Below, in pieces: positions 45,732 to 56,386 of a stretch of 64,000 nucleotides of DNA. Within the stretch, counting starts at the first letter, position 1, and each line of letters begins with the position of its first letter. The position numbers and the translations under genes are program-made. The stretch is from Thinopyrum elongatum (lineage: Eukaryota > Streptophyta > Magnoliopsida > Poales > Poaceae): positions 87,997,667 to 88,061,666 of the forward strand of contig CM022301.1 in the NCBI GenBank assembly GCA_011799875.1. Direction: 5' to 3'. The notes beneath the pieces were generated by a model, which saw nothing but the letters and a program-made list of their open reading frames with translations, was not told the origin of the DNA and did not search any database.

Positions 45732-46499
45732 CTAAGTTACCTGAACGGGGATATGCATGTCCCCAACAATAAGCATTTCATATTTGTTTTTGGCTGTGGG
45801 TAGAGGTAGTTGAAAACTTCCAATAGTGAGTGTCAGAGATTTTTCAATAACATTAATACCATTCACATGGAATTGTTTCTTCGGAAAGTGCACCGTATGC
45901 TCATTACCATTGATATGAAAAGTGACCTTGCTTTTATTGCAATCAATAACAGCCCCTGCAGTATTCAAGAAGGGTCTACCAAGGATAATCGACATATTGT
46001 TGTCCTTGGGCATCTCAAGTATAACAAAGTCAGTTAAGATAGTAACATTTGCAACAACAACGGGCACATCCTCACAAATACCGATAGGTATGGCAGTTGA
46101 TTTGTCAGCCATTTGTAAAGATATTTCAGTAGGTGTGAGTTTATTCAAATCAAGTCTTTTATATAAAGAGAAAGGCATAACACTAACACCAGCTCCTAAA
46201 TCACACAAAGCAGTTTTGACATAATTTCTTTTTATGGAGCAAGGGATAGTTGGTATTCCCGGATCTCCAAGTTTTTTAGGTACTCCATCCTTAAAAGAAG
46301 AATTAGCAAGCATGGTGGAGATTTCAGCTTTAGGTATCTTTCTTTTATTAGAGATGATGTCTTTCATATATTTTGCATAAGGGGTCATCTTTAATATATC
46401 AGTCAAGCGAGTGCACAAAAAGACTGGCCTAAGCATTTTAGCAAAACGTTCAAATTCTTCATCATCCTTTTTCTTAGTTGATTTAGGTGGAAAGGGCAT
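45732..46499 (-). pseudogene. Element C protease
   Basis: 255 codons, open. The retropepsin motif is CDLGAGVSVMPF, followed by IPIGICEDVPVVV and SIILGRPFLNTAGA. It starts PFPPKSTKKKDDEEFERFAK, the Gag-protease joint of Athila elements. A TGA at 46509-46511 separates it from gag in the same frame. The protein stops at 45732, where elements with complete pol continue into RT. It may be the natural end of this non-autonomous family or a deletion edge. Confidence 0.87.
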
Positions 46500-46511
46500 G
46501 GGTTTTTTAAC

Positions 46512-47640
46512 TCATGGTTCTCTTTCTCTTCCATGTTTTTTAGCAACAAAGTCTCTTTTATCATATCTTTTATTTTTAGATTGTGGGTTATCAAGATCAA
46601 CAGCTGGTTCTATCTCAACATCATTATCTGGTTGTTTATCATTGTCTGGTTGAGTGTCTTCATGAACATCATCATTATCTTTTTCATTATCACTAGGTGA
46701 ATGTTCATTACCAGATTGAGTTTCAGCATCAGAAATAGAAACATCATTGTTATCAGGAGGTTTTTCCATCTCAGGTTCACTAGAAGCATGCAAAGTCCTA
46801 TCATTTTTCTTTTTCTTCTTCTTTTTAGAAGGACTAGGTGCATCAGTGTTAATTCTTTGAGAGTCTTGTTCAATTCTTTTAGGGTGACCTTCAGGATAAA
46901 GTGGTTCCTGCATCATTCTACCTCCTCTAGTCATTACTCTAACCGCATGATCATTCATATTATTATTCATTTCATCAAGCAATTCTCTTTGAGATTTAGC
47001 AACTTGTTCTAGTTGAGTTTGAACCATAGAGGCATGTTTTCCTACACCTCTAACATCATTGGAGATTCTAAATAACAAGTCACTCAAGCGAGCAATCATA
47101 TCAGAATTATATTTCAATTGTTTCATAACATTTTCATTGAAGTGATCTTGTTTTCTAATGTAATTATCAAACTCATAAAGGCATTGACTAGGATGCATAT
47201 TATAAGGATTGTCCCTTTCATCAAATTTCATTAAAGAGTTTACCTCTACCACCTTGGGTGGTGGTGTGTCAAGTCCATGTATCTCTTCAATATGAGGTAA
47301 ATTTTTAACATCCTCTGCTTTAACACCTTTTTCCTTCATAGATTTCTTTGCCTCTTGCATATCTTCCGGACTAAGATATAAGATACCCCTCTTCTTTGGA
47401 GTGGGTTTATGCGGTGGTTTAGGAAGAGTCCAATCATCATAATTTTTCAATATATTATTCAATAATTCCTCAGCTTGTTCAACAATTCGTTCCCTGAAAA
47501 CACAACCAGCACAACTATCTAGGAAGTCCCTACAAGCATCGGCTAGTCCATTATAGAAGATATCAAGTATTTAATTTTTCTTAAGAGGATGATTAGGCAA
47601 AGCATTAAGCAATTGGAGAAGCCTCCCCCAAGCTTGTGGG
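46512..47640 (-). pseudogene. Element C gag, C-terminal part
   Basis: From SLPQAWGRLLQLLN (about 47630) through a stop near 47573, then FYNGLADACRDFLDSCAGC and a long, mostly open stretch with HGLDTPPPKVVEVNSLMKFD, a coiled-coil-like region, poly-Lys (46816-46840) and an Asp/Asn-rich tail (DNDKQPDNDVEIEP). There is no zinc knuckle. Broken from the N-terminal part by frameshifts near 47700. Confidence 0.8.
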
Positions 47641-47712
47641 AGACTCTCTACTTCAATTTGCACAAAGTTAAATATTTCCTGTAAGGCAACTTGTTTCTTA
47701 TGAGCAGGAAAT

Positions 47713-48517
47713 TTATTTTTCAGAGAAGTAATAAATCATATCCTGGGGACTACGCACACAACCAGGAGCAAGAGTATTGTACCATATCTTAGCATCACCC
47801 TTTAATGAGAACGGAAATAATTTGAGAATATAGTAATAGCGAATCTTCTCATCATGAGCAAATAGGGTGGCTATATCATTCAATTTAGTAAGGTGTGCCA
47901 CAACAGTTTCAGTTTCATAGCTGTGGATCAGATTCAACCAAAGTAATTAACTCTTGGTCGATAGAGAATTCATAATCCTTATCATCAACAAAGATAGGTG
48001 AAGTAGCAAACTTGGGATCACACTTCATTCTAGCATTCAAAGATTTCTCTTTCAGTTTGCATAATAATTTCTTAAGATCATCTCTATCATTGCAAGCTAG
48101 AAAATCTCTAGCTGTCTCCTCATCCATAACATAACCTTCAGGCATCTTAGACAATTCATATCTAGGAGAGCTAGGTCGAATAGGTGTTTCAAGATTTTTA
48201 GTTTCAGGTATTTCATCGGTTTCAATGATCTCATCAGTTTTAGTAATTTCATTCTCTTTAGCTCTAGCAATTTGTTCATCAAGAAAATCATCTAGTGGCA
48301 CACCATCATCAAGCAGGGTACTAGCATCATCATGAGTAGTATTTATAGAAGTAGCATCATCAATAACATGCGACATATCAGGATTAATAGCATGTCGTGG
48401 TGTTGCAAGTCTACTCAAAACAGAAGGTGAATCAAGTGCAGAGTGTGATGGCAGTTCCTTACCTCCCCTCGTCCTAGAGGGAACGATCTTGGTCTTTGTA
48501 TCCTTCAGATTCTTCAT
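47713..48517 (-). pseudogene. Element C gag, N-terminal part
   Basis: Begins MKNLKDTKTKIVPSRTRGG at 48517, about 50 bases after the primer site. A Thr/Asp/Glu-rich leader follows, then PEGYVMDEETARDFLA. A frame change near 47915 leads to YYYILKLFPFSLKGDAKIW, the conserved Gag core (FPFSLKGxAxxW). The particle-forming protein of element C. Confidence 0.83.
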
Positions 48518-48566
48518 AGTGATAAATAGATAATAATCCCAAGTGACTCAACAAATATAGCTATGC

Positions 48567-48584
48567 TCCCCGGCAACGGCGCCA
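48567..48584 (-). promoter_or_regulatory. Element C primer-binding site
   Basis: TGGCGCCGTTGCCGGGGA on the minus strand, close to the complement of the plant tRNA-Asp 3' end and typical of Athila elements. It lies 11 bases from the LTR. Confidence 0.85.
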
Positions 48585-48595
48585 GAAAAAGGTCT

Positions 48596-49962
48596 TGATA
48601 ACCCACAAGTATAGGGGATCGCAACAGATTTCGAGGGTAGAGTATTCAACCCAAATTTATAGATTCGACACAAGAGGAGCCAAAGAATATTTGCAAGTAT
48701 TAGCAGCTGAGTTGTCAATTCAACCACACCTGGAGATTAATTATCTGTAGCAAGATGATCAGTAGCAAAGTAATATGATAGCTTTGGTAGTAGTAGTAAC
48801 AGTAGCGGTAACGGTAACAATGATAGCAATGATTTTGTAGTAGTTGTGACAGCAGCAATAGCAATAGTAACTTAGCAGAAACAATATGTGGAAAATTCTT
48901 AGGCATTGGATCGGTGAATTCGTTGGATGATATTCATCATATAACAGTCATAACCTAGGGCAATACAAAACTAGCTCCAGTTCATAAATATAATGTAGGC
49001 ATGTATTCCGTAAATAGTCATACGTGCTTATGGAAAGAACTTGCATGACATCTTTTGTCCTACCCTCCCGTGGTAGCGGGGTCCATAAGGAAACTAAGGG
49101 ATATTAAGGCCTCCTTTTAATAGAGAACCGGAACAAAGCATTAGCACATAGTGAATACATGAACTCCTCAAATTACGGTCATCACCGGAAAGTATCCCGA
49201 ATATTGTCACTCCGTGGTTTACGGATCATAACACGTAATAGGTGACTATAACTTGCAAGATCGGATCTAGAACATAGATATAATGGTGACAAGCATTAAG
49301 CATGGCAAAGTCATAGCAACATCAATCTCAAAACATAATGGATACTAGGGATCAAGCCCTAACAAAACTAACTCGATTACATGATGAATCTCATCCAACT
49401 CCCTCACTGACCAGCGAGCCTACGAAGGAATTACTCACTCCCAGTGGGGAGCATCATGGAATTGGCGATGGAGAAGGGTTGGTGATGACGAAGATCGAAG
49501 ACCCCCCTTTCCGGAGCCCCAAACGGACTACAGATCTGGCCTCCCGGTGAAGAACAGGAGGTGGCGGCGGCTCCATCTCTTGAAACGCGATAATTCTTTC
49601 TCCCTGATTTTTTTCTCTGAAAATAGGATTTTATAGCGTTGGAGATAGGGTCAGCGGGGCCACCAGGTGGGCACAACCCACCTGGGCGCGCCAGGAGGGG
49701 GGGGGCGCCCTGGTGGGTTGTGCTCCCCCAGGGACCCCCCCCTCCAGTGGTTCTTGGCTCCAGTATTTCTCTTTTATTGTATAAAAATTCTCCAAAAAGT
49801 TTCGTTCCATTCCGAGAACTTTTATTTCTGTACAAAAACAACACCATGGTAGTTCTGCTGAAAACAACGTCAGTCCGGGTTAGTTTCATTCAAATCATGC
49901 AAATTAGAGTCTAAAACAAGAGTAAAAGCGTTAGGAAAAGTAGATACGATGGAGACATATCA
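48596..49962 (-). repeat. Element C 5' LTR (right)
   Basis: 1367 bp. The promoter LTR for minus-strand transcription. GATAT duplication at 49963-49967. Carries the GCACAACCCACCTGGGCGCG motif at 49672-49694. Confidence 0.92.
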
Positions 49963-50778
49963 GATATATAAACCACTTCTCCTTGGGGAGATCAACATGA
50001 GTAGCAAATGATTCACAAAAGGAGGCTACTATCTCAGAGTCAAGTCCATATTTAGTGCTAAACTTGTGAAAAGCATTGGTATTCATAAAAGATTTAACAC
50101 AATCAAATTCAAGCTTAATACCTGACTCTTTACCTTCGTCAAGTTCCCAATCTTCAGAGTTGCGTTTAATTCTTTCTAAAAGATCCCACCTGAATTCAAT
50201 AGTCTTGTTCATAAAAGAACCAGTACCAGAAGTATCGAGTATGGATTGATCATCACGAGAAAGCCGAGCATAAAAATTCTGAATGATAATTTCTCTAGAG
50301 AGCTCATGATTGGGGCATGAATATAACATTGAGTTAAGCCTCCCCCAAGCTAGAGCGATACTTTCTCCTTCACGAGGCCAAAATTTTTATATATAATTCC
50401 GATCACGATGAACTAGATGCATAGGATAATTTTTTTTGGTGAAATTCCAATTTCAATCGATGCCAGTTCCAAGATCCAATATCATCACATAGCCTATACC
50501 ATGTCAATGCTTTTCCCTTCAAAGATAAAGGGAAAACCTTCTTCTTAGCTTCATCTCCGGATAAACCTGCAAGCTTAAATAATCCACATATATCAAATGC
50601 ATATCAGGATGTTCAGTTCCATCTCCTGCATAAGAATTAGCTAGAAGTTGTTCTACATACCCGAAGGAATTTCATAACCAATATTTTCAGTAGGTGCAGT
50701 AGGTTGAGGGGTAACTAATTGTGGTTCCGGTCGAGGTGAAGATACCCCGAACAAACCCCTCAAAGGATTGTTCTCCAT
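49963..50778 (-). pseudogene. Element A gag
   Basis: ATG at 50778-50776 (MENNPLRGLFGVSSPRPEPQ). Frameshifts follow near 50660 and 50590, after which the core FPLSLKGKALTWYRLCDDIG is read, and then a 49931-50329 stretch (CPNHELSREIIIQNFYARLS, DCVKSFMNTNAF). It is interrupted by element C at the GATAT site, in frame with the protease region ending at 27194. Forms the element's particle. Inactive. Confidence 0.85.
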
Positions 50779-50855
50779 AGTAACAAGTGACAATAAATTT
50801 CAGCACGTAGTAATAATTTTTCCTTACCAATTTCCACTTAACAAGAGCGCTTCAC

Positions 50856-50873
50856 TCCCCGGCAACGGCACCA
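50856..50873 (-). promoter_or_regulatory. Element A primer-binding site
   Basis: TGGTGCCGTTGCCGGGGA on the minus strand, one base different from element C's site. Complementary to the tRNA-Asp 3' end apart from small differences. 11 bases from the LTR. Confidence 0.83.
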
Positions 50874-50884
50874 GAAAAGAGCCT

Positions 50885-52367
50885 TGATGACCCACAAGTA
50901 TAGGGGATCAATCGTAGTCCTTTTGATAAGTAAGAGTGTCAAACCCAACAAGGAGCAGAAGGAAATGACAAGTGGTTTTCGGCAAGGTAATTTCTGCAAG
51001 CCCTGAAATAGTCGGTAACAGGTAGTTTGATAGCAAGATAATTTGTAACGAGCAAGTAAGGGTAACAATAAATAAAGTGCAGCAAGGTAGCCCAATCCTT
51101 TTGTGTCAAAGGACATGCCAAAACAATCTCTTATGATAAGCAAGCGTTCTTGAGGGTACACAAGAATTTCATCATATCACTTTCATCATGTTGGTTTGAT
51201 TTGTGTTCGCTACTTTGATAATTTGATATTTGGGTGGATCAGTGCTTAGGTGTTGTTCTTACTTGAACAAACCTCCTACTTATGATTAACCCCCTTGCAA
51301 GTATCCGCAACTACGAGAAAAGTATTAAGATAAAATCTAACCATAGCATTAAACTTTTGGATCCAAATCGGTCCCTTACGAAGTAGCCCATAAACTAGGG
51401 TTTAAGCTTATGTCACTCTAGCAACCCATCATCTAATAACTACTCCACAATGCATTCCCTTAGGCCCAAATATGGTGAAGTGCCATGTAGTCGACGTTCA
51501 CATGACACCACTAAGGGAATCACAACATATATATCATCAAAATATCGAACACATATTAAATTCACATGATTACTTGCAACATGACTTCTCCCGTAACCTC
51601 AAGAACAAAAGTAACTACTCACAAATGATAATCATGCTCAAGATCAGAGGGGTATTAAATAGCATAATGGATCTGAACATATAATCTTCCACCAAATAAA
51701 CCATATAGTAATCAACACTACTAGTCACCCACAAGTACCAATCTAAGGTTCCGGTACAAAGATTGAACACAAGAGATGAACTAGGGTTTGAGAGGAGATG
51801 GTGCTATTGAAGATGTAGATGGAGATGGCCCTCCCAAATATGGGAGGGTTGTTGGTGATGACGATGGCGATGATTTCCCCCTCCGGGAGGGAAGTTCACC
51901 CCGGCGGAATCGCTCCGCCTGAGGGCGAAAGTGCTCCTGCCCAAGTTCCGCCTCGAGATGGCGGCGCTTCGTCCCGAAAGTCCCCCTCTAATTTTTTCTA
52001 GGTCAAAATGACCTATATACCAGAAGATGGGCACCGGAGGTGGGCCGAGGAGGGCACAACCCACCAGGGCGCGCCCAGGTGGGTTATGCCCACCCGGTGG
52101 GCCTCCTCCGGTAGTTATTTGCTCGAGTATTTTTTATATATTGTAAAATAATTCTCCATAAATTTTTAGCTCATTTGGAGATGTGCAGAATAGGTAACTC
52201 TGATGTAGCTTTTTCAGGTCCAGAATTCTAGCTGCCGGTATTCTCCCTCTTTGTGTAAACCTTGCATATTATGAGAGAAAAGACACTAGAATTATCCCAA
52301 AAAGCATTATTATGCATAAAAACATTATAAAAATAGTAGGAAAACATGATGCAAAATGGACGTATCA
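50885..52367 (-). repeat. Element A 5' LTR (right)
   Basis: 1483 bp, partner of 11765-13230, followed by the GCGCA duplication (52368-52372). Contains CACAACCCACCAGGGCGCGC followed by CCAGGTGGGTT (about 52057-52090), a more complete form of the hairpin than in the left LTR. Confidence 0.92.
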
Positions 52368-52461
52368 GCGCATCCGGACAGTCCCTCATATTTCCCTCCC
52401 GGCATCTACATATCTTAAATCCGAACTCTCAAATCCATGCACATCGATCATAAAATACAAT
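52368..52461. mobile_element. Remnant of an older host element, right part
   Basis: Continues the sequence left of element A (11690-11764) after one GCGCA copy. It ends at ACAAT (52457-52461), directly before Sirevirus E, so ACAAT is probably one copy of E's target duplication. The other copy is outside the window. Confidence 0.4.
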
Positions 52462-53737
52462 TGAAAGGATCGATACGGTCGACTAGAAGGGGGGGGGGTG
52501 AATAGGAGACTACAAATTTTAATCTTTGTTGTCAATTTTAAGGTTTAGCGGATAAATAGGGTTCACTAGATGTGCAACTAGGTGAACCCAACCTATATAA
52601 CAAGCAAGCTTAAAGCAAAGTATGCAAGGCAACAAACTAATTAGCAAGCCAACAAGCATACAAGGCAAAGTAAAGTGCGGGAAAGGATTAACCACAAGTG
52701 AGGCGAGGACGCGGATTTTATCCCGAAGTTCACTCTTCCTTGGGGAAGAGCTACTCTCCATTTATAGTGGTGCCGGAGCCAAAGCTTGTGGAACGCCATG
52801 AAGGCTCACCGTAGTCTCTTTCGAGTCACCCCCAATGGATGAGCCTCGAATCACTCGGGGTTGGTCTTGAAGGTGACGACCACACCTTTACAAACTTCTC
52901 CGGAGCACACCACAAGGAAGGAAGCTTCCGGAGGAACCTCTAACCGCCTAGGAGCCCAAGCTCCAAGAGTAACAAATCAATGGGGAAGAAATGTTGCGGG
53001 GAACGTGATTTGGTTTGGTCAAGATGTAGATCGGGTCTTGCTCTCCCAATCCCCAAAGTTTCAACAAGTTTGGGTGGAGGGATTGAGAGTATTGAGCAAA
53101 ATGAGGTGTAGCAATGGTGGAGCTCAACAAGACATTAGGGTTAGGGATGGAGGAAGAAGAAGGGGGGCTTTTATAGTGTTTGTGCCCGGGTGGCCGTTTC
53201 TGCCCGTTGGACCCCGTGCGCACGGGCTAAGTCAGCCCCATGCGCACGGGGTATTCAGAGACTTTCACACCACCCCGTGCGCATGGGGGGTCAAAAGACC
53301 CCGTGCGCATGGGGTACTCAGAGACTTATGCAGTACCCCGTGCGCACGGGGGTCAAAAGACCCCGTGCGCACGGGGTACCCAGAAACTTTCTGTTGCAAG
53401 CCCTCTGAGTACCACATGCACGCACACTACGGAATTTAGTGGTAGGAATGGGTAGGCTAGTGTATATGTTTCGGCAATGGCATTCCCACACAACACATAT
53501 CCACACTGACCCCTCTTAATAGTGCGGTATTTCCTACGACTCGAAGTAAACCAAAAATAAAACCTTCGAATCACCGGAAGACCACGCCTTTGATCTTTTT
53601 GAATTGGGGGGTCGCACATCTCCATCAACCACAATATGGAACCAATATCCTGAGATAAACTATAGCACCAGATATTAGTTCCACTAACCACATTGTCATC
53701 ACACCTAAATAAAGTTTAAGTGCCAAATGCACTTTCA
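52462..53737 (-). repeat. Element E 3' LTR
   Basis: 1276 bp, identified by TG...CA ends (extended to TGAAAG/CTTTCA) and the adjoining polypurine tract. It contains a cluster of CCGTGCGCACGG-type palindromes (53212-53385). Confidence 0.82.
53212..53385. repeat. Palindrome cluster 1 of element E (in LTR)
   Basis: Six copies of CCCCGTGCGCACGGG or one-base variants, arranged in pairs around spacers GGTCAAAAGA and GTACTCAGAGACTT. Each copy is a near-perfect palindrome centred on GCGC. Confidence 0.85.
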
Positions 53738-53756
53738 ATCTTCCCCTTTTTGGTGC
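53738..53756 (-). promoter_or_regulatory. Element E polypurine tract at the LTR
   Basis: On the minus strand CCAAAAAGGGGAAGAT abuts the 3' LTR. Further purine tracts on the same strand lie at about 53838 (TAGGGGGAGC), 53905 (CTTGGGGGAGCC) and 54213 (AAAGGGGGAGAAG). Iterated polypurine tracts are a known Sirevirus feature. Confidence 0.75.
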
Positions 53757-54271
53757 ATTGATGACAACGTGGTTAGAACATGGCATAAAGGATATGAAGA
53801 TATGAAATAGCCATGAGACAAAGATTGATCATAGAAGCTCCCCCTATATGTGTGCCAGGATGAAATATATGCATGAGAAGGCATCAACTACAGACATAGG
53901 AGGCTCCCCCAAGATCAATATTGTCAAGACATGAGATCAATCATAATAAACCTATAACGGTGCCTAGATCTCATGACATGGTGTGGTGAGCAATTATCGT
54001 GAGACACATAATAAACAACATAATAAGCATAATATAACCATTGCATATAGGTCCAAGATAAATGCTAGTGCCTCATGAGCAAATACGAGAAGTTCACAAC
54101 CATACCAAGACAAGTAAATAAGAGTATCTCAAGCCAACTAAAGCCGACCAACAAATTAAAGAAACACAAGGCTTGAGATCTCAACACACACTAAAGAGCA
54201 CCAACACCACCACTTCTCCCCCTTTGTCATCAAGACAACAAAAAGGAGACAAATGGTGACACACAAACCCA
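53757..54271. other. Element E 3' untranslated region
   Basis: Non-coding, holds the repeated polypurine tracts. No gene. Confidence 0.6.
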
Positions 54272-55842
54272 CTAGACAAGAGGAGGAGCACTCGAAGCAT
54301 CATCATCATCATCAAAGCGCCATCCTGCCATCGGAAAGGAACGCGCTGTGGCCTCACTGTTGACGTCCTCAAACCCTGGGCCAACCTCTTTGCCAGCTGC
54401 AGCCCTCGCTACCTTTTGCTGACGCCTCACAAGCTTCTCCTTGTTGATCTCCTTAACCTGACGGCGCTGGATAGACCGGCACATCTTGAACATGTTGCTC
54501 ATAGTTTTGAACAACGACTTCTTCTCCCCTTTGGCGAAAACAGCCTCAGAACCTATCGACTTGGCCTTACCACGAGGGATCCATGCAGTGGAGGACATAT
54601 CAGGAGTGTGTGTGGCATGATCCTCAGGCCTAGGATTGCGCCCCATCTTGGGAGGCACATATGGAGTAGGAGCAGCTGGAGTCCAGTTGGAGTTGCGCTT
54701 GGGAACAAAAGTCTTGTACTGAGAGATGTACTTAGCTGGACAGACGGACTCAATCAGCGCCTGGATGAATGGAGCATAAATCAAAGACTTGTTCTCCTGC
54801 ACACACTGACGAAGCTCATAGAACATGAAGTCCAGAACATCAACTCTCTTCTTCCTATGCAGGTACACAAAGACATCCAACATGGAACTCCGAATGTTGT
54901 GAGAATCACCGGCCTTTGGTGTGAGGGTATACCGAAGGATATGGCGCATGGTATCATAGAGAGGCACGAGATGCTTGATGGAACCGGTGACAAAAGACTT
55001 ATCTTGCTTGTAAGCGAATGCAATCTCATCCTTAGTGCGTTGACCACTCTCACGAACTCTGCCAAACTCATCATTTGCCGCTTCTTCATCAAAGAATGGA
55101 TAGAGAATAATCTCAGAGAACTTGGCCATAGGAGCAGAGCACCGGTGCGTCTCGGACATCCAAGTGAGGGTGCGAGCAGAATCATTTGAGAAGAACAAGG
55201 TGGCGAAGAACTGCATCACAAGATCCTCATTGTACGGATAGTTGAAGGTGACAAAAGGAAGGATTCCCAACCTCCCAAGAGCTGAATATACACCCGGATA
55301 GAGATGATCATTGTCGCGGAGACTCTCAACATTAACTTGCTTGTGCGGAGCAAACTTCTTGGCCTTGGTCATGAGCAACTCATGGTACACTCTTCCTTGA
55401 AAGTCATTCTTGAACCGGGAATCCACTTCCAAACCTATGGCAGCAGCATATGGATGGCTCTGTCTCTCAACCCAAAGCTCTGTCTTGGTCCATTAGGCAA
55501 GGGGAAGGTTTCGGAGATCTCGCCCGCCCGGAATGGCTTGCTCGGGACTAGACATCTTTTCTTCTTCATCTTCACCATCTCCATCAATAAGATCATCCTC
55601 AGCCTCTATCTCAGCATCTGCGGGGTTGACATAGTGAGCAACTTCTTGAGAGTCATATTCTTCCTCTGAATCCTCAGAGGCCTCAATAACGGGCTGCTTG
55701 GTGGCAGCACGACGAACACGGCCCTAGCCTGACCCTGACCCCGGACCAATGCCCTCAGAAGGCTGGCGATGAGCAATCATGAATTCCTTGGAACCTGCCT
55801 TTGGGCGCTTGCGACGGAGCTCGGCCCTCTTGTCAGCGGAGT
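54272..55842 (-). pseudogene. Element E env-like / downstream ORF
   Basis: One frame runs from an acceptor-like TTTTAG at about 55843 to 54272, about 520 codons, broken only by a TAG (after GSGSG, near 55722) and a TAA (after RDLRNLPLA, near 55494). The N-terminal part is basic then very acidic (EDSEEEYD, DGDGEDEEEK). The main domain (55490-54780: HPYAAAIGLEVDSRFKND, LYPGVYSALGRLGI, FFATLFFSNDS) resembles the 'putative plant transposon protein' domain found downstream of Sirevirus pol. A Pro-rich linker and a basic C-terminal region (RRQVKEINKEKLVRRQQK) follow, then DDDDDA near the end. No signal peptide or membrane anchor is seen, so env function is not supported. Probably expressed from a spliced or separate RNA. 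Confidence 0.65.
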
Positions 55843-56386
55843 CTAAAACACACACAAACACCCAACAACACACCGCAGATAACACAAATGAGTACAAGTG
55901 CTTGAGATAGTGGCATAGGAGAAGAACAGAACCGAGGCAGAAGTTCCTGTATACCCCGTGCGCACGGGGGGTTAGACCCTGTGGGCACGGGGGTCCCGTG
56001 CGCACGGTACACGACCGTGGGCACGGGGCCCCGTGCGCACACGGGTCAAACACCCCGTGGGCACGGGGGTTCCCCAGCGGCAGCCACTTCCAGATCGAGA
56101 TCTGGGAGTGGGTGCGGCAGAGAAACCCTATGAACTACACACAAGATTCATCCTAAACAAGGGGAAAAACTATCCTATAACTGAAACCCTAGAAATCCTA
56201 AGATCGAGATAGGCATCCAAGGAGGAACAAGATGAAGAGGGGGAAAGGACCAACTAGAGGAGGAGCCCATCCCGAAGGATTTCCAGGGAGCAAGGAGCCC
56301 GGCGGTGCCCGGAGGAGCTCCGGCGAGCGGAGGCGACGGAGGCGGCCCTGGAGGTTTCCTGGGGAGTGGAGGGGGCGACTGGGTGG
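55843..56386 (-). other. Leader/intron-like region upstream of the env-like ORF
   Basis: On the minus strand: a Pro/Arg-coding GC-rich part, phrases like CTAGGGTTTC and CATAGGGTTTC typical of plant leaders, then palindrome cluster 2 (55953-56071) and a pyrimidine-rich stretch ending in TTTTAG. This looks like a 5' UTR with an intron. Confidence 0.5.
55953..56071. repeat. Palindrome cluster 2 of element E (internal)
   Basis: Seven imperfect copies of CCCCGTG(C/G)GCACGGGG in about 120 bp, with the same core as the LTR cluster, inside the leader of the env-like ORF. Confidence 0.85.

Larger units (their letters stand above)
27195..49962 (-). mobile_element. Element C: non-autonomous Athila-type Gypsy element, split by D
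   Basis: TGATAACC...TATCA LTRs (27195-28605 and 48596-49962) flanked by GATAT (27190-27194 and 49963-49967). Minus orientation, shown by the primer site at 48567-48584 and the polypurine tract at 28606-28619. Without D it is about 9.6 kb. It contains gag, protease and an Athila ORF1-like gene, but no trace of RT, RNase H or integrase between protease (ending 45732) and ORF1 (beginning near 44900). It therefore needed enzymes in trans. It inserted into element A and was later hit by D. Confidence 0.93.
11765..52367 (-). mobile_element. Element A: Athila-type Gypsy LTR retrotransposon, nested host
   Basis: TGATGACC...TATCA LTRs at 11765-13230 and 50885-52367 are flanked by GCGCA on both sides (11760-11764 and 52368-52372), which proves that they are the two ends of one element despite the 37-kb gap. 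Orientation is minus: the primer-binding site is inside the right LTR and the polypurine tract inside the left LTR. Two later insertions split it: Copia B (13897-21797) and element C (27195-49962, which contains D). Without these it would be about 9.9 kb. Domain order on the minus strand is gag, protease, RT-RNase H, integrase, then a small ORF remnant. The RT sequence is of the Athila lineage. Coding regions carry frameshifts and stops, so it is inactive. Confidence 0.93.

Noticed and set aside
47621..47636. Another AAGCTTGGGGGAG-like tract on the minus strand, also near 50340
   Set aside because: Both lie in gag coding sequence and encode the conserved (Q/L)AWGRL stretch, so coding explains them.
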